Made by a program: the position numbers and the translations under genes | Shown: positions 12,101 to 25,087 of the stretch, piece after piece | Layout: each line of letters begins with the position of its first letter | Position numbering within the stretch: position 1 is the stretch's first letter | Notes under the pieces: generated by a model | What the model was told of the DNA's origin: nothing | What the model saw: the letters and a program-made list of their open reading frames with translations, nothing else | The model's database searches: none | NCBI GenBank assembly: GCA_019321725.1 | Contig: CM033110.1 | Coordinates: forward strand, 1,905,229 to 1,969,228 | Direction: 5' to 3' | Source: Paulownia fortunei | Taxonomy: Eukaryota; Streptophyta; Magnoliopsida; Lamiales; Paulowniaceae | DNA: 64,000 nt

Positions 12101-12161
12101 GAGAGAAAAATGCAAAACAGACTTGGAGTTGATTAATGCTAAGATGACAGAAAAGCGTTAA
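9128..12161 (+). CDS. plant protein of unknown function with D-box-like motif
   Basis: Four exons join in frame: 9128-10280, 10436-10489, 10691-10875 and 12072-12161, giving 493 aa. I do not recognise the protein by name. Residues 15-23 read RSVLGDLTN, an exact RxxLxxxxN destruction box; such motifs mark substrates of the anaphase-promoting complex. The long first exon is acidic and low in conservation-like features; residues 64 onward are partly repeated from residue 196 onward (SLKGNVISGLSKIPNENR against SLKEKMILGIAEVVNENK). Near residue 377 there is a CxCxxC cluster. The C-terminal 115 residues look like the ordered part: AAYIWLDLNHQDIKARLS, then a charged, likely helical tail (YQWRSLFQRTADIWEEE). 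I chose ATG 9128; a second ATG follows at once. A decayed copy of exon 3 lies in intron 2. The cell-cycle role is inference from the D-box and the E2F site. Confidence 0.85.
10558..10617 (+). pseudogene. decayed duplicate of the start of exon 3
   Basis: Starting 'tttcaaacttcttaagcaatg', this intron segment copies the acceptor and first ~50 bases of exon 3 at 10675-10735 ('ttttgaacttcttagcaatg'). The shared order includes 'caatgaaaa', 'gccag', 'gcaagcatattg' (here 'taagcatattg') and 'gaaa'. An AG remains before 'caatg', but the copied frame reads MKRASKK and then stops, so its inclusion would truncate the protein. Confidence 0.75.
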
Positions 12162-14893
12162 AGTTGTTATGGAGGCTTATAATATCTGTAAGATGAATAA
12201 TATTATTCTTGTGTTAGTAGTTAATTATCGAGGTTCAAATTTACTTTGGTTGTTGTATTTTAGATATTATATAATATCTACAATGTTGTATTTGTTGTTC
12301 CTCTTGTTATTGTTGTCATAGAAACTACATGCACTTGATTATATTCATGGATCCTCATCTTGCTCTTTATTTGTTTGATGAAGGGCAGTTCACTTCTCTT
12401 TCCTGTCCTATAACTTGCACCAAAGTTTTTAAGCTTATTCATATACTTATTTCCACTGACTTTATACAATCAGTGTCAGTGAGCCTTTGATGCATTTGCT
12501 TGCTTATATCTACCACACTTATTTGCAACTTACAAAAGATATCTTATCTCAAACTCCAATAAAAAGTCTGAATATATTATTTTCCTTCAGGGTAAATTAC
12601 ATGAAGGTTGAGTAGAGGCCTAATTCCACTTGGAAGTGAATTTTTATGCATAGTGCTAATATACATGTTAAATTCTATCAAACTGGCTAAGTTAGGGATT
12701 GGATCAATATCTAGGCCTATGCATCACTCCAAGAATTGCTTTGAACAAGAAAGTTTCAAAACATAGTAGTTTGCCCTGAACTGCAAAACTCGAGTTTCTC
12801 ACCATGGTGATGTAAAATCTGATCTTTATGCTGTTGATCCTTGAATTATAAAGTTTGTGGCACTCACTCACTCACTCCTTTGTGGTTACCTTGTAATTTC
12901 ATTTTATTCCGGGTCGATTGCTAGGTTTGGTCCTTTGGAGATGGAAGGATTTCATATTATGAATGTTGAACCTGGACTTTCATAGGCACAACCAATCCAA
13001 ACTGAGGCCTAGAGTTATAATCTAGTTGAGTTTGCTTTCTTTCTCAAGATTATGATACAGGTTACTTTATTTAGATGAGGATGAGAGAGCTGACTCTGAA
13101 CACAGAAGGATTGGATTACCATCATATTCATGGAAGGTCAATTCCAACACATATATGAATTCATCATGCCAGCATAAAATATGAGTACTATCAACTGCAT
13201 TATTTGTGATTTGTATAGAGGTTGACTTTTAAGGCCATAATAGAAGCTCCACTAAATGCATATAGTTTATTTTTGACTTTGAGGGGATGAAGTTGATAGA
13301 TAGATGTAAGCTATCATTCATTTGCAGCAGCCCCATTGTGATATGTTCAATAATTAATATTTTAATTTTTTTGATTAAAATTGTTGCACAATTTTTTGAG
13401 ATTGATTTAATTATTAGATAAAGATGATTCAAACTCGAGTTATTTTTTCTTGTATACACATTTTATTATCTTTTAATTATGAGAATTGAGTTTCAAATTT
13501 TATTGAAAGGAAAAAAAAGTATTTAGTATTTGAACTTAGTTTTTTTGTGTGTAATGAATTAAGTTCAAATAATTTTTTATGAATTGGCCTTGAATTGAAT
13601 ATTAAATTATTTAATTATTTTCATACTTTTGTTTCTAACATGACTTTTTAAGGCTCTGTATACAAGAATTTCATTATTTTAAGCCACCAACTATCCTTTG
13701 AATTTCTCTATTTATGTTTTAAATTTGGTGACAATTGGGGTGGAATGTGATGCAGCACCCAAAATGACTAAACTGCCCCACTTTATGGAGAACTTCTTTA
13801 GGTGGCATAGGCTACCATAGTTAGTATATTAAAGGTTGACATTGAAAAAGTCAATTGAAATGAGTGGTTCACTAATATGGTGGTAATAATATATATACAG
13901 ATCAGCCCAATTAACTCTAATTCATTGGCCTCAACCATCATTAGTGTATGCAAAATATTCGAAATTTGAGCGTCGTTTGTGTCACAAAAATTGTTTGTAG
14001 GAAGAAAATATTATAAAAATTTGAAAAGTCAATGATATTTATTGAAGCTTTAAGCCAGATTATTTTTTTATTTTTTTTAAGGGGGAAAAAAGATAAAGGG
14101 GCTTGCAAAGGGTCAACTCTGTACCTATTATCTCATCACAATTTTGTTTGAATTAAGGAATTCGAATGTTAAAAAGTTTAAATTTATAATAATAAATTTG
14201 TTAAATTTATTTTCAGATAATAATAAATTACAAGATAAATAATAAATGGTGGATGTAAAAATATACAATGGATTACGTCGTTCAAGTTGTACGTTTCTTA
14301 TGCTCTTGTCTAGGTTCATTAGACCCTCCTTAACCCTCTACCTCTCTGAATTATTCCACAAAAATATATTAGAATTATTTTTATATTTATGATAGATTTT
14401 AAATTTACCTAATTTTTCAAGTTCAAATCCTTTGCCAAAAACAAATCGTTGGGGCTTTTAATTGGATTTATAATCCTAACTACATAAGCCCAACCTTAAG
14501 AATTTAATTTAATCATCTTTATAAAATATTCAAATTGGTTTAGGCACCATGAAAACTAACCCACCTCATCAGAGAAGAAAATTAAATAATCATCTTTTTT
14601 TTTTTTTTTGTACAATAAATAAAAAAGTTTTTTGAATTAGTAATTAATTTAAGTACATGCAAAAATACCAAAATGCATGTGAGTTAATGCGACCAAATTA
14701 GGGGATGAGTCACAACTCACATGGATAATTCACATGGCTCCTCAACAAACATCACTACCAAACCAATCCTTTACTTTGTTTGACAATAATTCATTAATCA
14801 AATAATTAATACATTTCAAAAATAAAATACTTGCACATGGTCCTTCATTTTTTTAAAATTTTACGCGCTCCACAACCCAATATATTTTGTGTG

Positions 14894-15352
14894 GAGGTGT
14901 GTATTCAATATTACCACATCGAATTGAGCGGAAATCGAATTTTTGGTATATTAAAATGTCACCGAATTTGAATCGAATTAATTGGTTCGATTCGATAATT
15001 ATTGAATTTTTTTTCTTATTTTGGTAATATAATTTTTTTGAAAAAATAAGAAATATTTAAAAATTTAAATAGTAAAATTAGAATTATAGTTTTTTCAGTT
15101 TTTATTTTTTATTTTTGGCAAGGAAGAAAAATAAAAGTAGTGTAAAAATAAATACTATATATAAATATGTACATAAAAATAAAATATAAAAATATATAAA
15201 CACGGTTCCATAAACCAAAATCAAAATCAAAACTAAACCGAATACCGAATTTTCATAAAAATTAAAATCGAATACCAAATTCAATATTTCAATTTAATTT
15301 TCGTACGTATTTGATTTTGACTCGATTCAATCGATTTATCGTGAACACTCTT
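14894..15352. mobile_element. hAT-like MITE relic (GGTGTTCA type)
   Basis: The left end 'gaggtgtgtattcaat' and the inverse complement of the right end, 'gtaagagtgttcacg', resemble the common plant MITE family whose ends read GGGTGTTCA. The interior is typical of that family: 'accgaatttgaatcgaatt' and 'ggttcgattcg' on the left face 'aaaccaaaatcaaaatc', 'aaaccgaataccgaa' and 'gattcaatcgatt' on the right, giving a long imperfect hairpin. No clear target-site duplication was found. Confidence 0.45.
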
Positions 15353-16049
15353 ACTTTTATGTAACAACTTAGTTGGGACTTAATTCATTATACCTTATGT
15401 AACAAGTGATATAATATATATAAAAAAAAAATTAGATTTTGAGGATGAGATAAATTTTTTATTTATATAGGATGACAATTTTAAAATTTAAAGAGAACAA
15501 AATTTTGAATTTTATATAATTTATATATAAAATATGAAATTTATAAACAAAAGTAAAGAAAGGCAATCGCCCTATCTAACCCTCTATTTGCCCTGTCTCT
15601 GAATACTATCAAGGGCAATAATGTAATATTCCCTTTAAATGATATTATTTGATATTCTTTTATGCGTATAATTTTTTAAAATTTAACTTTTTAATATAGT
15701 TTGTGACCGTAAGTACATGTTCAGTCAATGTTGTAAGAAAATTTTTGAACTTATCTTTTCCAAATAAATTGAAATCTTATTTTTGAAATAAAATTTAAAA
15801 TCATATATTAGAAATAATCTCAGGTACGCAGCGGCGAGGCATACAAATTACAAAAATATAATTATTTTTTATTTATTTTTCTATTTCATGTTGTGCTCCA
15901 TTATGTTGATTAATGCACATGTTTATGAAGTAAATTGTGTTCATATATTCAGTAGTATATGTTTATTTCATTGATAGAATTTAAAACATAAAATACAAAG
16001 TGAAATTAAGAAAAAAAAAAGTAAAATAAAAGATTTGAAACTGTTAGAG

Positions 16050-16379
16050 GCCGTTAGGTTTTATTTTCAAATAATTTTTTTTATTATTTGAAAATTTGAA
16101 AATATATTTATTTTATTCGTTTTAATAGAAATATGATTTATTTTTATTTTTAAAAATTTATTACCAAAATTACTATTATTTAACATATTTTCACTATTTT
16201 TATCCATAAAATATCATAAAATAAATATAAATTTTATTTTCAAATATAATAATTTACATAAAAATATAATTAATTTAAATTTATTTATTTTTATATAAAA
16301 AATTAATAAAAATATTTTTAACTCTAAAATAAAAAATAAAAAATAAAAAATAAAAAATAAAATTGAAAATAAAACCATG
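16050..16379. mobile_element. AT-rich MITE-like inverted-repeat element
   Basis: The left end contains 'ggttttattttcaaat' (16058 on) and the inverse complement of the right end reads 'ggttttattttcaatttt'. The ~330-bp interior is almost wholly A/T, with a (AAAAATA) run near the right end. A single 'ggttttattttcag' also occurs near 19345. Size and inverted ends suggest a short non-autonomous DNA element, superfamily unknown. Confidence 0.4.
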
Positions 16380-19300
16380 GACTTAAAATTCCAGAGGAAA
16401 CAAAAAGAAAATCTTGATGGGTTTTTCTTTTCAGCAATGAAAATAACGGCGGTGGCCCACTTTGCTTGGCTTCAAAGTGACCTCCACGTAGACTTGGTCA
16501 AAGTGGGACCCCCTTTACTTATGAGCCTTCTCTCCTGTTATTTTCATTTTTATCTCTTTTTGACTTTCATATCATTTACATCCAATTTCAATTATTGTTT
16601 CAAAATCTTCCAACTCTATAATTATTTTACATATAATAAAAATAAAAAAATAATTAAATTAAATTATTTAAAAATAAATAAATTGGTACTTTTTATTTTA
16701 GGGTGGAGACTAATAGAAACATATAAATAACCTATTGATGTGTATTTTATTTTAATAGAGTTTGTTCAAATAAATTCCTATAATAACAACTTATGCTAAT
16801 ACAATTTCAAATATTACATTTGTTGTTATTGTGCTTTCAAAAACAACACAATAAATAAAAGTATAATTGTACTTTGGGTTTTACCATTTTGAAATTTTAG
16901 GCGAAAATGACATATGTTTTATATAAATTGTTATAACAAAAAATTATATACAATATAATTATTCTATATTTGATTCGTCCGTCTGTAATGATAGTAGTTT
17001 TTTCCCAATACGAGTTACTATTATTGTATAACTACAATATATATAACAAATTATGTGGAGAAATAAATGATATTGAAGTGCCTAAGTTTTAATTTCATTT
17101 AAAATGCAAAATTGAAAGTTAATTTATAAGGGAATGCCCATCAAAAATTTAAAAAAAAAGGAAAAAAAAAATGATTATATTGGAAGACCAGTTTGGTAGC
17201 CGACAATAACCATGGTTAATCAACTCAACTTACATGATGAGATTGGTTAAGCTAACACGATTTTACGTGTGAGATCCCAAATTGGCCCTTTTCACAACTC
17301 TCTAGAACCACTATTTAATACCATGCACAAAGTCTTAAATTTCAATATACGTCTGGGAATTTGTTTGTTTAGTCTATTATAAATTATTTAAAATATTTTA
17401 TAAAGTAATTTTGATCTTATAAAATAATTTAAAATATTTGGTAATTTATAAATAGCTAAAATAATTTGTTAGAGTTTTACAAGTTCATTTAAAAAAATAA
17501 GAAGTTTTTAATTTTTTTTAAATATTAACAAACTCTTTTAATTTTGATCACATTAATTACAAAATTATCATTTCTAATATTTTTTAAACTCTATAATTTT
17601 ATTTTATCTAAATATTATAAGATTATTTTTAAATTTTTTTATTAATGACTCTTATATATATACATATATATATATTTGTATGAAGTTTGCTATTTGATTA
17701 TTTAATATTTTAATATTTTAATATTATGCATTCAATTTTAGATGAAAGTTTAATTTCTTTTTCTTTTTGAGTATATTAAAAAATTATTTTTAAAAATAAC
17801 AATTAAAAATTAATGATATTACATCATTATTTTAAATGAAGAGGTTTTTATAACTAAAAATATATATATTTAAAAATTAAGCTTTATTTTAATATATTAT
17901 ATATTCGAATGAATAATTAATCATAATTATAAACGAAAAACTCATTGGCGCCGCAAATAACGATGATTTGTCTTTGTCACTGCATTGCTAATTAATTGTT
18001 ACTCAAAGTCATTAGGAATTATGATTATTTCTAATCCCCCCGCAACTCTAATTAACCATAATTAATTGTTGCTTCCCTTCCCCGCTGGAAATTTGACTTT
18101 GGAGTTTTGAGTGTCACCCCTTCTAACTCTAATATCCAAAAAATTTAATCAAACCTTTTGATTTTCAGAAATTAAAATAATTAACAAAAAAAATGACAAT
18201 TTTATTTTGCTTTAACTTTTTTTAAACGTCCGATTGGAGTCCACTCGCCAAGACTAATAATGAATGAGTTTAATATAATAATTTATATTTAATTCAATAC
18301 GAAATTTTAGATGAAAATTGAAAAATTAAAATTTTGATATTTATAAATTATTATTCTCAAAAAATGATAATTGATAGTTAGTAATATTACATTATTACAT
18401 TAAGTGAGAAAATAATATTAATAAAATAATTATTTTATAAAATAAAAATAATAACTTTAAGATATATAAAGGTGGCTGCAAACGAATCCACATAACAAAA
18501 TATATAAATACTAAACACGTAATATTACACTTTTGTATGTAGTAAAAAATCACATATTTAATATTCTCCCTTCCAATATTATAGTTTTTGTTTAACTCGA
18601 TAACGAGTTTTAGATAAACATTTTAAAAAAATAATTTTTAAATTTTTATATTATTTTTTCCTTTTATAAGTAATGACTGATAATTAGCGATGTTCTACTA
18701 TCGATTAATTAGGGATAAGAACTGGCTTTTATTTTTTTTTAAAGAATAAATTTCAAATAAAAAATTTAATTAAAAAAAAAAAGAAACTTCACTGTTGAAA
18801 GTTTAAAAAAATAATAATTATAAATTTGGAAAGTAGTAAATTGGAGTCACGTTGTTGGCCCCACCTCGTTTGTCTCTATAGTTGCAAGAACATCGAATCT
18901 ACCTATGTTTAGATTGGTAATTTAATTAGTAATTTATATGTTAATGACGGATTAGATAAGGCAAACAAAAATTAGATGGGAGTTGGTATGGATAAGAATG
19001 ATAATTAAGAAAGTGGAATCCTATGTTTGGCAACCAGGGTAGTTCCATGGATCAACAATCCATTACAAATTTTTATTTAGGATATTGTTTTATACTTTAA
19101 ATGTCTTTTTTATTTTAATCCCTTGTATTGTACTTTATAACGATATAGTAAGTATATAAAATATTTATTTAAATACATATTTACAATAAATTATTTATAC
19201 TTGACGTGTATTTGTAAAATACAACATTAAATTGAAATAAAAAAATTCGAAATGATTGTCTTCTATTATATTATAAATTTTTTAAGGCTAATATTGTACT

Positions 19301-19980
19301 TTACTCATAATTGCTAAGTAATAAAAATAATTAGAGGCTTATGGTTTTATTTTCAGAAAAGTATGTGACTTCGAGAAGATAAAGATATGAATCATGCTTT
19401 TTTTCCTATTATTTTTTTAAAAAGAGATGTTTTCCATATGATACAATTCAAATCAATTGAATTTATTTAATAAAAAAAAGTTATATGTAAATATAGTAAG
19501 GAAAAACATTCAATCCCTTTCAAATTTCGAGCAAATAATTGTAGTTATTTGTCCAAATAACTAATCAAATGGTGGAAAATCAAACTTTTTTTCTTTTAAT
19601 TTTTTTTACTCAATCTATTCAAATTGTTCAATATTTATTTTTGACCTATTAATTATTAATTATTTTGGAAGGAGGTAGTATATTTCCACATAATATAAAA
19701 CAAAATTAACCATCTTATTTCAATTTTGATCCACAAAAGGTGGGCCCACAAAGTGATAGCAAAATGTCTTGATTCACATGGAATGGTCCAGATTTCTTGA
19801 GGTTAGGTAATGGATCATGGTCCCAAAACCACAGGATTACAGCTTCTCTTATCTTTCATCACATTCAGGTGTCAGAAACGGAGGCGTGCCATTACAGTAG
19901 ATAAGACAAAAACGTAGTAAACTCCAAAAAGCTAAACCCGAGACTGCCTACTACCAGTCAATCGAATTTTTAACCCAACA

Positions 19981-20755
19981 AAAATCCGCCACGTGGCATA
20001 CCCACCCACACCTGCCAGTCACCACCTGGCCCAATCCTTAGGTGTCAGTACATGATTGGGTGTTAGCAAACATAGGATGACTTGTGAGAGGAATCATTAA
20101 GATGGAAATAAAACTGGTTTTAGTGAGAGAAAATCCAAGATTAGAGAGAGAGAGCCAAGGCCATGGCCCTTTATAAGCACATAGAGTGGCACCACCATTT
20201 TGCACAAGAGCGAAAAAAATAAAATCAGTGAGGCTACACCTGCAAAAACAGAGTGTTGAATTAACTTTTTCTTCTCATTTTCTTATACACCCCCCCCCCC
20301 CCCTCCCTTCTCTCTCACACCCCGCTTCTTGGATCCCGTTCTGCCATCATCTGTCTTTCAAAAATTTACTCGTATTTTTCAGGGTTTGGTTTTCTTGATT
20401 TTTGAACTTTCACTTGAAAAATTCCGCAGCGGAAAGAGAAAGAAGCAAACCCGATAAGGGAGTCTTTTTTTGAAAGCCAGGTGATTCAGAATAGAGATCA
20501 CTTGTATTAGTGTAAAGTTTTGGTTTTTCTTTGATCAGAACAGTTTTGGTTTTGGTTCTTGAATACTTGTCATCAAGGGTAAAGAAAGGTTTGGTTATTT
20601 TAAAACCTCTTTGATCCTTTGTTTCTGTAGAAAGTTTGGAACTTTTGTTTTGCTTTTCACTTGTTCTTTAGTTTTGGTTTAGAAAACAGGCTGGTTTTTC
20701 ACAACTTTTTGTTTTGCTTTTGTGTGTGAATTCTCAGCTTTCTTGATAAGAAACC
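19981..20755 (+). promoter_or_regulatory. core promoter and 5' leader of the RAP2.4-type gene
   Basis: A TATA box, TTTATAAG, lies at 20170-20177. About 170 bp before it, at 19988-19997, is the perfect palindrome GCCACGTGGC, a G-box/ABRE core bound by bZIP and bHLH factors. The probable leader (about 20200-20755) contains a pyrimidine-rich tract with a long C run near 20288-20302. A GT after 'gaaagccag' near 20480 could be a donor of a 5' UTR intron; the acceptor is uncertain. The TATA call is firm; the response (abscisic acid, light or drought) is inferred from the G-box and from the gene family. Confidence 0.65.
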
Positions 20756-21913
20756 ATGGCAGCGGCTATAGATATATACAGTTCTGGCAGCAGTCAAGTT
20801 TTCTCTGCAGATCCCTTCAGAGGAGAGCTTATGCAAGCACTTCAACCTTTTATGAAAAGTGCTTCTTCTTCTTCGTCAAATAGCTTTTCTCCTTGCCCTT
20901 CTGATCAGTTTTCCCCCTCTGTTTCTCCTTCTCCTCCATCAACTTCTTCTTCCTGTTCTTCTAACTATTACCCTTTGTCTTCTTCATATTTTTCTTCCGA
21001 GTCCAATATGTATACTGGTTTTGGCTCAATCCCATCAAAAACCCAAGTGTTTTCTCCAGGGTTTTCGAGTTTTAGCCAAATGGGACATGAGCAAACAGTT
21101 GGTGCAATTGGACTTAGCCAACTCATCCCATCCCAGACCCTGCAAATCCAAGCTCAATTTCAGCTTCAGCAACAGCTATTGCAACAATCTCAGCTCAATT
21201 ACAAATTGGGTGAATTGCATCATCAGCAGAGTTCACTCTCAAGCTTTCTTGGCCTAAAACCCGTCCCAATGAAGCAGCCCGGAACTCCCCCAAAGCCTTC
21301 AAAGCTTTACCGGGGAGTAAGGCAGAGGCACTGGGGCAAATGGGTTGCTGAGATCAGACTTCCAAAGAACAGAACCAGGCTTTGGCTTGGAACCTTTGAC
21401 ACAGCCGAGGAGGCGGCCTTGGCTTATGACAAGGCTGCTTATAAGCTGAGAGGAGAGTTTGCAAGGCTGAACTTCCCCCACCTTAAGTATCAGTTGTGTC
21501 AAGAATTCAGTGAATTCCAGCCTCTGCATTCTTCTGTTGATGCCAAGCTTCAGGCCATTTGTCAAAGCCTGGCCAATTCACAGAAACAGGGGAATTCAGG
21601 GAAGCCCTGTTATGTTTCTGATCTAAAATCTGAAATTTCAACAGAAACTGGTGTTCCCAAGCTGGAAAGTGCGTCGAATAACTTATCAAATGTAGGATTG
21701 AAGGGTCAGGGGTCGAGTCAAATTGTGAAGGTGGAAGCCTCAATATCATCCTCAGCATCTCCTTCACCATCTGATGAGGTATCATCAGCAGGGTCGACTT
21801 CGCCTGAATCCTGCATCACTTTCCTGGATTTCTCAGAGCCATCTTTTGATGAATGTGATGATTTCATGTTGCCAAAGTACCCTTCAGTGGAGATAGATTG
21901 GGCATCTCTATAA
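20756..21913 (+). CDS. RAP2-4: AP2/ERF transcription factor, RAP2.4 type (DREB A-6 group)
   Basis: One uninterrupted frame encodes 385 aa. Residues 185-243 form a single AP2/ERF DNA-binding domain: it begins [20 protein letters not shown] and contains the [19 protein letters not shown] core, with the expected [10 protein letters not shown] close. The N terminus ([12 protein letters not shown], then [13 protein letters not shown]) is the signature of the RAP2.4/RAP2.13 clade of the DREB A-6 group. Between them lie a long serine/proline tract (about residues 35-85) and a glutamine-rich stretch (about 130-145), which look like activation regions. The acidic C terminus ([24 protein letters not shown]) is also clade-typical. 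Family members act in the nucleus in drought, salt, light and wound responses. The start is the first ATG, in a good context (accATGgca). The intronless form is usual. The exact orthologue among several paralogues is not settled. Confidence 0.95.
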   Translation: MAAAIDIYSSGSSQVFSADPFRGELMQALQPFMKSASSSSSNSFSPCPSDQFSPSVSPSPPSTSSSCSSNYYPLSSSYFSSESNMYTGFGSIPSKTQVFSPGFSSFSQMGHEQTVGAIGLSQLIPSQTLQIQAQFQLQQQLLQQSQLNYKLGELHHQQSSLSSFLGLKPVPMKQPGTPPKPSKLYRGVRQRHWGKWVAEIRLPKNRTRLWLGTFDTAEEAALAYDKAAYKLRGEFARLNFPHLKYQLCQEFSEFQPLHSSVDAKLQAICQSLANSQKQGNSGKPCYVSDLKSEISTETGVPKLESASNNLSNVGLKGQGSSQIVKVEASISSSASPSPSDEVSSAGSTSPESCITFLDFSEPSFDECDDFMLPKYPSVEIDWASL

Positions 21914-24900
21914 TATGTAATACTTAATGCTTATAGCTAGTACTTGCTTTAGTTTGCTTGGTCTTGCCATAGGTTTAGTATGGAGTCAGTTGTGGCCTCT
22001 GCAATGAGTTTTTTGACATATGCAGATGTCCCTGGAGGGTGTGGAATAGTTTATGTCAATAATATGTAATGCAAGATCTCTGAATCTTGGGTCTGCTGGT
22101 GGTTTTTTTCCATGCATGACCATGGGAGATTGGCTTGATTAGCTCTTTGGAATAGTATGTGAAGATCTCTTGTAATTCTACTATAGTTGTATATATTATG
22201 GTGTGCTTTCTATTTTCTTTGTATTTGTGGTGTTCTTGTCTCTGATCTTTCTGTTCATTAATTCATACTGAAATGGGGAACATTTATGTGGACAATTGAG
22301 GACCCAATGAACCTTTGTAATGAATTCCACAAATAATTGTTTGGGACTAATGAAAGGATAGATCAACATGCTGAAAGGATGTTAAAATCTGGAATAATTT
22401 GCTCCATAGATGATCCACACTCAAGATGTATATTTACCGAACATGTGAAGTGGAACATAAGAAAATCAAAATAGAAGATCCCACTCATACCTGTTTCTAT
22501 TTTTTTTTCTGCAGGATTATCACAAGGTAATATACAGAAAACAATATCAGAAATCAGAATACAGATAAATGGCTAAAAGTCATGGTTTCCATTATTGAAG
22601 GTTCAGTTCTTGTTACTTCTTGCTTACACACTATGACACTAGTACCTTCAGAGCCATGGTGGTGTAGCTAGTAAACTCGTATTCATAATTTATCAGACTG
22701 GCGTTTAGCTATGAGGATAAAGAATTTGCTTGGCCATCTATGATTGCCAAAGGACACATATGGAGGTTCATTAACTGCAACAAGAAATCCATGCATATGC
22801 ATGGAAAAGGTCTATTTTTGACTCATTCTATAGCTTAGACAGAATAGTGACTGATCAATTTCTGAAGAGCCTAAGCAGAAAATGTGTAACCAAAAGGGAT
22901 TATTGCAATTGTTCATCAGTATCTATCAAACATTACATCTTTTTTTTTTTCTTGTCAAGGTTGCTTCAGGTAATTATCTTATCAACTTGACTAAGGTTAT
23001 ATTATTGGGGAAAAAGTTGGAAAGATGATCCATGATTCAAGAATTTTTGGAGGGATACTTAATTGTGCTCCTTTGACAAGTTGCTCAAGACTCAAAATTT
23101 TGTGAGGTGCTATTTCTGTCCCTTTTTGTAAGTATAGAGTTGGCTTAGGTTGTTCTACTTTGATGGAAGAATATTTTACTAGCAAGGATAGAGTGTAGGT
23201 TTGGGAGCGAAAAAGATATTTTAATTCTAATTAAATAATAATTTATTAATTTGAATGACGTAAAATTTTAAATTTAATTTAAACAGCAAAACCTTTTATA
23301 TTTATTGAGCCTCATCCTGTTGGCACAGAAAATAAAGGCACCTTATCACTTGAAAGCTGAGAGAGAAGGGATTTGGAGGCCACCACTTTCACCCCCAAAA
23401 GGACCAATCTATTCCAGTATTCTCATTCTTTCTTCTCATCAGCATACAAAGACAAATTCAATTCACACTGCCAAAAATTGTGAAGAAGAAAGTGACTGAA
23501 AAAGCCCTTCATGGGCCATCAAGAATCCTTCAAAGATGAGCATTGGGATATCTTTTACCTTCTTTTTATCCTAGAAGATTCTGCAAATAATGTAGAAAAA
23601 AAAGAAAATTCTAGTCTAGGATAGTAGGCCTTTGATTTTTGCTGCTAAAGGCCATCAATTTGAAGCTACAGAGGTGTGAATTGGTTTAAAAAAATTGTTG
23701 CGACATAAAGTGATTCTTTAGAGGTAATGGAAGAAAGGTCAATAACCAACTTGATCATCCCTGCTTTACAGGCTTTGATGAGGTGGATTAGTACTCCTTT
23801 TACACACTCCTACATTAGCCAAGAATCTCATTTTTGCAACCACTATGCAAGTAAAGAGAGGTTCCATATATTTTCAGTTCACATCCTTACTATATATGCC
23901 AATAGGATATGATCAAGAATCTTTTCATCGGTTCGAATCGAATTTTTTTATTCCTATTGCATCCGCTATTGTATTATATTAATTATTCATCATGTATAAA
24001 TTTTATCCGTAAAGTGTACATCTGACGATAATTGATGTTGTGAATTAAAAATACAATAAAATTTGTAATAAAAGATTTATCCGCAAATTTTATATCCGAC
24101 GTTTATCCGACGTTTATATGACACATTAACTAGGAGTGGAAATATAATTTGTAATGCCTTGCATGTGATGTGCAAAGAATTGTCAATTTGTCATCATAAT
24201 CTACCACTACTTTAAAGTTATGAATCTTAAGTTGGTGGTTGGAGCAAGATTAGGGTTGTTATGTATGGTCTAACATGTGTCTCAGTCTCACCATCTTTAT
24301 ATATTATAATTAAAGGTAGAAAAGGTAAGAATGAGTGTACCTTGAATAGGAATTACAGTTAGTTACATGTTCTTCGCATGAATTGGTAATAGTTGGGAGT
24401 CTTGATTTCCTTATCATTGTCCCACTTGTTTGAATTTAACTATCATGCTTAATCATCAATAATACTCATGCTTAATTGTTATTGACCAATGGCTAACAAA
24501 ATTGTTTAGCAAAATTGTAATCATGTGAGATTTTTTTCTAGAGAAATGGTCAAAAGCATTATTACATTAGAATGTGAATGAACAATAATTCATATTTAAC
24601 AACAGTAAAAAGTAGATAAATACTTATGTTTTTCTTGGGAATCAATATTATTCTAACAACCGAATCGAAAACAATCGGTCCAATCAATTCGATTGCGAAT
24701 CACTGGTTGATTTGTTTCGATTAGCCTTCAATAATCGTTAAATTAGTCAAAATTGGCCAAATTGATTAAATTATTTTTTTATATTTTATTTTTATTTTTT
24801 GAAAAATTTTAAAGCCTTAAACTTAGTAATTTATTATATGTATGTGATTATTTAAATTTTGAACTTTGTTAAATAATTTTTTCGTTGGTTAATTATTATT

Positions 24901-25079
24901 TTTAATCTTTAAAAATTATTATATAATAAATAGTTTATTACATTATCATTTTACATAATTTATTAAAAATATAATTAATTTTCATTAGATCAATTGGATC
25001 AGTTAAACTAATAACTTGCAACAAGAATTATTTGGTCATCAATCCAATAATGAAAATACTGGTTGGAATTCAAATTCAC
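21914..25079. other. 3' UTR and gene-free region; decayed repeat at 24650-25040
   Basis: The first ~350 bases are the probable 3' UTR, with AT-rich polyadenylation context near 22060 and 22190. I see no further gene. The stretch from about 24650 to 25040 contains 'gaatcgaaaacaatcggt' and 'tagatcaattggatcagt' and is similar in order to 57080-57360. The two are probably copies of one old non-autonomous element, whose ends I could not define. Confidence 0.45.
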
Positions 25080-25087
25080 TTAGAGGC

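Larger units (their letters stand above)
12162..19980. other. gene-free AT-rich intergenic region
   Basis: About 7.8 kb without a coding region I can support. The first several hundred bases are the probable 3' UTR and flank of the preceding gene. The rest is very AT-rich, with many stops in every frame. It holds two transposon-like relics (14894-15352 and 16050-16379, listed separately) and scattered A/T tracts. An AT-rich stretch at about 17380-17640 resembles one at about 38110-38480 and may be another decayed short element. Confidence 0.5.
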
